From assembly GCA_021779415.1 (NCBI GenBank), contig JAJYAS010000196.1:1-6572 (forward strand): a stretch of 6,572 nucleotides of DNA. The letters are read 5' to 3'. Positions 1-4,866 of the stretch are shown one piece after another (the first letter of the stretch is position 1; the number at the start of each line of letters is the position of its first letter). The DNA is from Bacillota bacterium. GTDB taxonomy: Bacteria; Bacillota_B; Desulfitobacteriia; Desulfitobacteriales; Desulfitobacteriaceae. A model generated the notes under the pieces. The model was not told where the DNA came from. It ran no database searches and saw only the letters and a program-made list of their open reading frames with translations. The translations under genes and the position numbers were made by a program.

Positions 1-1
1 T

Positions 2-241
2 CTTCTGAAATTCGATAAGGAAAGCAATCTTGCTCTTGAAGAAACATTGTTAGCTTATTTCTCTTGTAATACAGACCTTAATGCAGCGGGAGAGAAACTT
101 TTCCTCCATCCGAACACTCTCCGCTACCGTCTCAAAAAAGCTTCGGAGATTTTAGGCCGTGATTTATCCTCTTTAGAGAACCAAATTAATCTCTTTCTAG
201 CTCTTAAGATTGGTCGATTAAAAATGATATGGCCAGAGTGA
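2..241 (+). CDS. PucR-family transcriptional regulator, C-terminal HTH end (5' partial)
   Basis: The frame is open from the window edge to a TGA at 239-241, giving 79 residues that are the end of a longer protein. They match the C-terminal helix-turn-helix domain of PucR/CdaR-type regulators. A helix contains EETLLAYF, followed by NTDLNAAGEKLF and then the hallmark recognition segment HPNTLRYRLKK. The domain ends in EILGRDLSSLENQINLFLAL, which resembles the family ending in which a GxDL is followed by a Leu-rich helix. Members are usually 400-550 residues with variable N-terminal sensory domains (GAF, PucR or GGDEF-like). None of that part is visible, so the signal cannot be inferred. The gene lies just upstream of the molybdoenzyme operon on the same strand and is separated from it by a strong terminator. 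It is therefore a possible local regulator, which is inference from position only. A TTG at 47 could be mistaken for a start but lies inside the domain. Confidence 0.9.
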   Translation, partial: LLKFDKESNLALEETLLAYFSCNTDLNAAGEKLFLHPNTLRYRLKKASEILGRDLSSLENQINLFLALKIGRLKMIWPE

Positions 242-280
242 AGTCCTTCTCCCCTTGCGGAGAAGGGCTTTTGTTTTTTT
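241..280 (+). terminator. Intrinsic terminator of the PucR-family gene
   Basis: An inverted repeat begins at the stop codon. GTCCTTCTCC (243-252) pairs with GGAGAAGGGC (259-268) through ten pairs including one G-T wobble, around a six-base loop. Two further A-T pairs can form at the base. The stem runs straight into TTTTGTTTTTTT (269-280). This is a classic Rho-independent terminator, and it separates the regulator transcript from the downstream operon. Confidence 0.93.
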
Positions 281-319
281 CTACAACTCCAGACCTCTTA
301 TTTCATGATCCGCTCTAAA

Positions 320-349
320 GGGACAAAACAAAGAAAGACGAACTATGCT
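320..349 (+). promoter_or_regulatory. Possible sigma-A-like promoter for the chaperone/CISM operon
   Basis: GGGACA (320-325, 4 of 6 to TTGACA) and TATGCT (344-349, 4 of 6 to TATAAT) are separated by 18 bp, about 60 bp before the chaperone start. Some promoter is expected in the 169-bp gap because a terminator precedes it. This pair is only the best match seen by eye and could be wrong. No clear operator for a known regulator stood out in 281-395. Confidence 0.25.
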
Positions 350-395
350 ATAGAGTCAAAGTGAATATAGGTACAAGATATATCTCGCCTATGAG

Positions 396-404
396 AAAGG
401 AGGG
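396..404 (+). promoter_or_regulatory. Strong RBS fixing the TTG start of the chaperone gene
   Basis: AAAGGAGGG ends six bases before the TTG at 411. It is the only good Shine-Dalgarno sequence near the 5' end of the open frame and supports the non-ATG start. An ATG at 391 is in another frame and reaches a stop at about 489. Confidence 0.8.
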
Positions 405-410
405 CTTCCA

Positions 411-1136
411 TTGCCACATCATCACCATCATTACCCAGGCTCCCCTACTCCAGTTCTCAAGATTCATGAGGACTTGCTGCTCGCAGTGAGTTTTGTCTTC
501 GCCGAAGGCGGAGAAAAACTTGCCAGTACCTTAGGTCCACTCTTGAAATCTTGCACGGCCTTCGCCAACCTCTATCAACTTGACGAACTAATTTCAGTCA
601 CAGAAACCTTGGCGAACTGCACAAATGCGAATGAGGCCGAATATCGCTTGATGTGCTACGAGTTTAACCGCCTCTTTGTCGGCCCGTCCTCTCCTGCCGC
701 CCCTCCCTATGAATCCGTTTATTTGTCACCTGACCATTTAGTGATGCAAGAACAAACCTTAGCTGTCCGTAAAATGTACATTCAAGAAGGCTTACAAGCT
801 TCAAATCAGGGGAGAACGCCTGACGATTTTATTGCCACTGAACTTGAATTCGCTGCTTACCTCCTTAGGCGGATTAAAGTCGTCCGGTCGGCCAAAAAAG
901 ACGTTCAAGCTTTCCACTACGAGAACCTTTACCACGAGTTTTGGGGGCAACACCTTGGCCGTTGGTTAGGACCATTTACCCAATCCGTTTTTCGATCAAC
1001 CAAGCATCCAGTCTTTTCTGCCATATGTCAAGTGCTTGAGGCTATCAACGATTTCCATACATTAAACACGAAGGGGGATCCTTATGAAACTATCGCGACG
1101 GAAATTCCTTGGAGGAGCGGCTGCAGCCGTATCTAG
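411..1136 (+). CDS. TorD/DmsD-family molybdoenzyme maturation chaperone
   Basis: This 241-residue, all-helical-looking protein is of typical TorD-family length or slightly longer (about 200-220 is usual). Family landmarks are YEFNRLFVGP (83-92) leading to a Pro-rich stretch and PPYESVY (98-104), then PDDFIATELEF (137-147), the region of the conserved Asp/Glu-Leu-Glu-Phe motif, and HLGRWLGPF (181-189). These proteins bind the apo-catalytic subunit and its twin-arginine leader in the cytoplasm, help insert the Mo-bis(pyranopterin) cofactor and delay export until folding is complete. The obvious client is the Tat-dependent catalytic subunit encoded next. The start is a TTG preceded by AAAGGAGGG (396-404). 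No other in-frame Met occurs before residue 81, which lies inside the domain. The N-terminus PHHHHHYPG carries five consecutive histidines (3-7), which is unusual. The last 53 bp overlap the catalytic gene in another frame, suggesting translational coupling. The exact client and function are inferred from family and neighbourhood. Confidence 0.9.
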   Translation: MPHHHHHYPGSPTPVLKIHEDLLLAVSFVFAEGGEKLASTLGPLLKSCTAFANLYQLDELISVTETLANCTNANEAEYRLMCYEFNRLFVGPSSPAAPPYESVYLSPDHLVMQEQTLAVRKMYIQEGLQASNQGRTPDDFIATELEFAAYLLRRIKVVRSAKKDVQAFHYENLYHEFWGQHLGRWLGPFTQSVFRSTKHPVFSAICQVLEAINDFHTLNTKGDPYETIATEIPWRSGCSRI

Positions 1137-3285
1137 CCTTACCCTATTTAATCTTAATATGTTAACCAATTCTCCCTCTGCCAGGGCAACGGATCAGCTA
1201 TCTGAAACGATGAAAACATTTCGCAATGTCTGCCCCCGTAACTGCTACGACACCTGCGGTCAGATTAGCTATGTAAAAGACGGCATCCTCAAAAAAGTTG
1301 AAGGTGACCCCAAGCACGGCTATACCAATGGAAAACTTTGCCTCAAAGGCTATACTTACACCCGCCGCGTCTATAGCCCAGATCGCATTAAATATCCCAT
1401 GAAACAATCTCCGCGTGGTTCCGGCAACTGGACCCGGATCAGTTGGGATGAAGCGATGGATACCATCGCCCAAAAAATCCTAGATTTAAAGAAACGCTAT
1501 GGTTCAACACTGCCGATCTGCTTTGATAAGTACTCTGGAAATTTTGGTATTGTTCACTATGGTGCAGAAGGGACAATGTCCAGCCTTGGCTACACGACTC
1601 GCGCCCTTGGAACTCCTTGCTGGCCGGCTGGTATAGATGCCCAGACCTATGATTTTGGTACGCTTTATTGTAATGACCCCGAAGACATGGTCAATGCTAA
1701 GTATATTATTCTCTGGGGGCAAAATGCCGCTTGGACAGCAATTCACAGTTTTCCTTTCATTAACAAAGCTCGGGAACGCGGCGCAAAACTCGTTGTCATT
1801 GATCCGATCGTAACGTCCACCGCTTCAAAAGCTGATCTTTACATTCAAGTAAACCCCAGCACAGATGGGGCTCTCGCTCTGGGCATGGCTCGCTATATTA
1901 TCGATAATAACTGGGTCGATTGGGAGTACGCACGCGCTAACAGCGTCGGGTTTGATGAATGGGTGGACTATATCAAAAAAGATATAACCCTAGACTGGGC
2001 TTCTGAGAAAACTGGAGTGCCCAAAGACATTATCATGGAAATTGCCAGAGAATACGCGACCGCAAAACCGGCCAGCATGTGGGTCGGCTACGGCATGCAA
2101 CGCCATATCAACGGCGGTCAGAACGTCCGCATTATCGATGCTCTCGGAGTCATGACAGGCAATGTTGGAAAATCCGGTGGGGGCGTCAACTACGGTCACT
2201 TAGAAACCTGGGGCTTCAACTATAACGCTATGACAAACTCTGCTCCTAAGGGTTCTAAAGGGTTTATCGGCCCAGATGGCAAAGAAGGGGATCGCTCCAT
2301 CAACATGAATAACTTTGCCCACGATGTCTTAGCCCAAAGCGATCCTCCAGTGAAAATGCTATGGCTTGCTTGCCGAAACCCTGGCTCCCAGGATCCTGAC
2401 ACTCATGCCATCGAAAAAATGTTCTCCTCCATGGAATTTGTCGTTACCGTAGACTCCTTTTTCAATAAGACCGTCGAGATGTCTGATATCGTCTTGCCAG
2501 CAACCACGCATTTTGAAGACTGGGATGTCATGGCTGGCTATTGGCACTATTGGGTCGGTATCAACCAAAGGGCCATTGACCCTCTGTACGAATCGAAAAG
2601 TGATGTTGAACTAGCCATGTTACTCTCTAAAAAAATGAATGCCTTGGAGCCAGGTTCTTGTACCTTCCCTACGTCAGGATCACCGGAGGAATGGTTGGCC
2701 AAAGAGTTTAACCCTGGCATGCTTAAAATGCTAGGAATTAGCGATTATAAAGAACTTATCAATGGCCCGCGCAAGGCAAACCTTCCTTCCGCTTCTTGGT
2801 CCGATGGCAAATTTCGCACCCCTTCCAAAAAGATTGAAATTCACAGCGAGCTTGCCAAGAAGAACGGACTGCCCGCCCTCCCTATATGGGTCGAAGAAAT
2901 GAAAATCCCAGAGAAATACCCGATCCGCTTCATGACACCTCATCCGCAACACGCTCTGCACTCCCAGTTCCAAAACTTGGACTGGATGATGACCACAAAC
3001 CCTGAACCTAAAGTAGAGATTCACCCTGTCCTAGCCGCTAAATACAGCATTTCGGAAGGAGATATGGTCAAGATTTATAACGACCTTGGCTCCGTCACGG
3101 TTAAGGCCCACCTTACTCAAACGACGTCTCAAAATGTCATCGTAGCCTATGAGTCTTGGTATAAAAACTCTATCTTCAACGTTAATTACACCTTAAAGGC
3201 AACACCAAGTGATATGGGTAAACAAGCGACTGGCAACAACGGAGTAGCCTTTCACGATAATTTCGTAATGATTGAAAAGGCATAA
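1084..3285 (+). CDS. Tat-exported molybdopterin oxidoreductase catalytic subunit (DmsA/PsrA-like)
   Basis: This 733-residue protein belongs to the DMSO-reductase superfamily. A twin-arginine leader SRRKFLGG (4-11) is followed by a hydrophobic stretch and a likely cleavage site after ARA (33-35), so the mature enzyme should be exported folded. The N-terminal [4Fe-4S] motif is C50-x3-C54-x3-C58-x27-C86. A typical molybdopterin core follows, with SWDEAMDTIA (120-129), ILWGQN (209-214), NGGQN and GNVGKSGGGV. The C-terminal dinucleotide-binding domain begins around MTPHPQHALHSQF (617-629) and the protein ends normally. C179, in TPCWPAG, lies near the position of the protein metal ligand and may coordinate Mo or W. 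T177 is an alternative alignment. No in-frame TGA suggests selenocysteine. The RBS is AAGGGGG (1071-1077), six bases before the ATG and inside the chaperone gene. With the B and C subunits that follow it should form a quinone-linked oxidoreductase. DMSO, other N- or S-oxides, polysulfide or another substrate are all possible, and direction (reductase or dehydrogenase) is unknown. Confidence 0.93.
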   Translation: MKLSRRKFLGGAAAAVSSLTLFNLNMLTNSPSARATDQLSETMKTFRNVCPRNCYDTCGQISYVKDGILKKVEGDPKHGYTNGKLCLKGYTYTRRVYSPDRIKYPMKQSPRGSGNWTRISWDEAMDTIAQKILDLKKRYGSTLPICFDKYSGNFGIVHYGAEGTMSSLGYTTRALGTPCWPAGIDAQTYDFGTLYCNDPEDMVNAKYIILWGQNAAWTAIHSFPFINKARERGAKLVVIDPIVTSTASKADLYIQVNPSTDGALALGMARYIIDNNWVDWEYARANSVGFDEWVDYIKKDITLDWASEKTGVPKDIIMEIAREYATAKPASMWVGYGMQRHINGGQNVRIIDALGVMTGNVGKSGGGVNYGHLETWGFNYNAMTNSAPKGSKGFIGPDGKEGDRSINMNNFAHDVLAQSDPPVKMLWLACRNPGSQDPDTHAIEKMFSSMEFVVTVDSFFNKTVEMSDIVLPATTHFEDWDVMAGYWHYWVGINQRAIDPLYESKSDVELAMLLSKKMNALEPGSCTFPTSGSPEEWLAKEFNPGMLKMLGISDYKELINGPRKANLPSASWSDGKFRTPSKKIEIHSELAKKNGLPALPIWVEEMKIPEKYPIRFMTPHPQHALHSQFQNLDWMMTTNPEPKVEIHPVLAAKYSISEGDMVKIYNDLGSVTVKAHLTQTTSQNVIVAYESWYKNSIFNVNYTLKATPSDMGKQATGNNGVAFHDNFVMIEKA

Positions 3286-3290
3286 GGAGG
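3284..3290 (+). promoter_or_regulatory. RBS deciding the TTG start of the ferredoxin subunit
   Basis: AAGGAGG overlaps the last two bases of the catalytic-subunit stop codon and sits eight bases before the TTG at 3299. It favours the 188-residue form beginning SKQLGFLHN over the nine-residue-longer ATG form starting at 3272. Confidence 0.8.
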
Positions 3291-3298
3291 AATCCCTT

Positions 3299-3865
3299 TT
3301 GAGTAAACAACTTGGCTTTTTACACAACTCAGAGAAATGTGTGGGCTGTCGGGGATGTGAAATGGCCTGCAAAAATGAATATCAAATCGATGCCGTCCCC
3401 CAGTGGCGTAAGGTTTTTCAACTCCATGAAGAAGATTACTCACTTCCCACCCGCATGTTTTTCTCTATGGCTTGCAACCACTGTGCCCATCCGGAATGTC
3501 TCCGCGTCTGCCCAGTAGAAGCCTACACGAAACGCGAGGATGGGATCGTGATTCATGATCCTAATCGCTGCATTGGCTGTCGTTTGTGTACTATGGCTTG
3601 TCCGTATGATCGTCCCCAATTTAACCCGGCAAAAAAGAAAGTCGAAAAATGCAATTTGTGTTATCAGCGCATTGACAACGGAGAAAAGCCCGCTTGTGTC
3701 GCTGCCTGCATTCCAGGAGCCCTAGAACTCGTGGAAATTAACTCAAGTCTCGATCAGAAGATCGGCGTACTCAAAACCTTACCCGGGCTACCCAGTCCGA
3801 ATATCACAACGCCGTCGATTCGATTTATCGGACCGAAACAAGGCAAACAAATAAGGAGGGGTTAA
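3299..3865 (+). CDS. DmsB-like ferredoxin subunit with four [4Fe-4S] clusters
   Basis: This 188-residue electron-transfer subunit has four complete cysteine groups. They are C14-x2-C17-x2-C20-x3-C24, C59-x2-C62-x4-C67-x3-C71, C91-x2-C94-x2-C97-x3-C101 and C118-x2-C121-x11-C133-x3-C137. All 16 cysteines expected for four [4Fe-4S] clusters of the DmsB/PsrB/NrfC type are present. Its role is to carry electrons between the catalytic subunit and the membrane anchor. It has no signal peptide, as expected for a partner carried through Tat with the catalytic subunit. I chose the TTG at 3299 because AAGGAGG (3284-3290) lies eight bases upstream. The in-frame ATG at 3272 has no such site and would overlap the catalytic gene. 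The C-terminal tail carries TTPSIRF, resembling endings seen in DmsB-like proteins. It starts 13 bp after the catalytic stop and ends 3 bp before the anchor gene. Confidence 0.93.
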   Translation: MSKQLGFLHNSEKCVGCRGCEMACKNEYQIDAVPQWRKVFQLHEEDYSLPTRMFFSMACNHCAHPECLRVCPVEAYTKREDGIVIHDPNRCIGCRLCTMACPYDRPQFNPAKKKVEKCNLCYQRIDNGEKPACVAACIPGALELVEINSSLDQKIGVLKTLPGLPSPNITTPSIRFIGPKQGKQIRRG

Positions 3866-3868
3866 GCT

Positions 3869-4693
3869 ATGGGTGACTGGGAATGGCCATTAATTACCTT
3901 TACCGTACTGGGACAAGTCGGAATTGGGATCATCCTCATGCTCTGGTGGTTAAAACGTGATCACCTTGATAGCAAGTTATTAAGAAAGGGTACCCTTGTT
4001 TCTGGAACCTTACTGGCCCTGGCTTTGTTGGCTTCACTGTTTCATCTTGGGCATCCTGAAGCTGCCTATCGCGCCTTAACCCACCTGGCTTCCTCGTGGT
4101 TAAGCCGTGAAATTCTCTTATTCCTCCTCACCTTCCTGGCCTGGATCTACCTCTATTGGAAGTCAAGGCAACCATCAAGTAATTCCCTCGGCTTAGGAAT
4201 TACTTCAGTCCTAGGTTTGCTTGGGGTTGTAAGTAGTGCCATGATTTATACCCTGCCTCGCGTTCCTGCTTGGAATAACATCGGACCGGTTTTCTTCTTT
4301 TTACTAACCACAGGCTTACTCGGGGCACTTTGCACTTTAGTTCTAGGGAGAGAACTTTTGCAACCTGTTCAAAGGAAACGTTTGCTTCAAGTGTCACTCG
4401 GATTCATAGTTTTGAGCTTACTCATCAATATAGTCTATGGTTCTATGCTCAGTGCAACTGTAGAAGGAGTAGCAACTTTAAACTTCCTTTTGAATAATCC
4501 GCTCTTTTGGGCTCGCGCTCTTCTGGGATGGATAGCTCCCCTCGTTCTTTTGATGACCCTTCTTAAAAAGGGTCACATTGAAAAGTCTCAATTGATTGTA
4601 ATCATTACAATACTGGTGACCCTAGGGGAAATTTCCGGTCGGATCCTTTTCTATCTTAGCGCGGTAGGTATTCATATCAACGCCTTGTTCTAA
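3869..4693 (+). CDS. DmsC-type membrane anchor subunit
   Basis: This 274-residue, highly hydrophobic protein has about eight predicted membrane helices near residues 8-28, 40-60, 80-97, 107-129, 138-160, 171-191, 212-232 and 241-263. The N-terminus WEWPLITFTVLGQ closely resembles the start of E. coli DmsC. Other family landmarks are FHLGHPEAAYRAL (58-70) followed by SSWLSREI, YTLPRVPAWN (127-136) and SGRILFY near the C-terminus. DmsC-type anchors hold the catalytic and ferredoxin subunits at the membrane and bind menaquinol/menaquinone. This protein therefore links the enzyme to the quinone pool. The ATG follows AAGGAGGGG (3853-3861), which lies within the end of the ferredoxin gene, so the genes are tightly coupled. 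It is the last gene of the operon, and a hairpin follows 33 bp after the stop. The length is close to that of DmsC (about 287). An NrfD/PsrC-type anchor is less likely because the DmsC motifs are clear. Confidence 0.92.
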   Translation: MGDWEWPLITFTVLGQVGIGIILMLWWLKRDHLDSKLLRKGTLVSGTLLALALLASLFHLGHPEAAYRALTHLASSWLSREILLFLLTFLAWIYLYWKSRQPSSNSLGLGITSVLGLLGVVSSAMIYTLPRVPAWNNIGPVFFFLLTTGLLGALCTLVLGRELLQPVQRKRLLQVSLGFIVLSLLINIVYGSMLSATVEGVATLNFLLNNPLFWARALLGWIAPLVLLMTLLKKGHIEKSQLIVIITILVTLGEISGRILFYLSAVGIHINALF

Positions 4694-4726
4694 TTTCTCC
4701 AAATTGAATGATTCTCCGCAATACTA

Positions 4727-4780
4727 AGGAGCCCGGAAGTTGGAGTGTGAAAACCCCGTTTTCTGGGCTCCTATATTATT
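4727..4780 (+). terminator. Probable intrinsic terminator of the four-gene operon
   Basis: AGGAGCCCGGAA (4727-4738) pairs with TTCTGGGCTCCT (4761-4772) through twelve pairs including one G-T wobble, around a 22-base loop. The 3' side is followed by ATATTATT, which is only a weak T-tract. The location 33 bp after the anchor stop fits termination. The large loop and weak T run make it less canonical than the terminator at 241-280, so partial read-through into the downstream gene is possible. Confidence 0.7.
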
Positions 4781-4795
4781 TCACTCATATTCAGA

Positions 4796-4828
4796 GGTTT
4801 TTTAGTAAACCCTAACGAATAATACAAT
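4796..4828 (+). promoter_or_regulatory. Possible promoter/operator region of the second catalytic gene
   Basis: The 94 bp between the hairpin and the second catalytic gene are AT-rich. TACAAT (4823-4828, 5 of 6 to TATAAT) is a reasonable -10 box, but I see no good -35. Just upstream, GGTTT (4796-4800) and AAACC (4807-4811) form a short inverted repeat, and an overlapping TTAG-N6-CTAA (4802-4815) has CRP/FNR-like spacing. A missing -35 would fit activator-dependent transcription, but these arms are short enough to occur by chance. Confidence 0.25.
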
Positions 4829-4866
4829 TAAGAAATACGAGAGAATGATCGTAAGGATGATCATAC

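Noticed and set aside
376..385. Perfect 10-bp palindrome AGATATATCT upstream of the chaperone gene
   Set aside because: Several 10-bp palindromes are expected by chance in a window this size. It is not extended by flanking symmetry and matches no operator I know.
411..434. Polyhistidine stretch as an engineered His-tag or vector sequence
   Set aside because: It follows a native-looking RBS and TTG start and is continuous with a genuine gene in natural operon context. No vector, linker or protease-site sequence is present.
1084..3285. Naming the first operon a DMSO reductase (dmsABC)
   Set aside because: The subunit plan and anchor are DmsABC-like, but the PCWxAG motif and the breadth of this superfamily leave the substrate open. 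I therefore give no gene symbols.
1084..3285. Selenocysteine-containing formate dehydrogenase-like enzyme
   Set aside because: No in-frame TGA is present in either catalytic gene, and the candidate ligand position encodes Cys (TGC or TGT).
3272..3298. ATG at 3272 as the start of the ferredoxin subunit
   Set aside because: It lacks an RBS and overlaps the catalytic gene. The TTG at 3299 has AAGGAGG at ideal spacing and gives the expected short N-terminus before the first cysteine group.
4802..4815. CprK-type dehalobox (TTAAT-N4-ATTAA) upstream of the second catalytic gene
   Set aside because: The sequence TTAGT-N4-CCTAA differs at several key positions, and no reductive dehalogenase gene is present. 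It is kept only as a weak inverted repeat.
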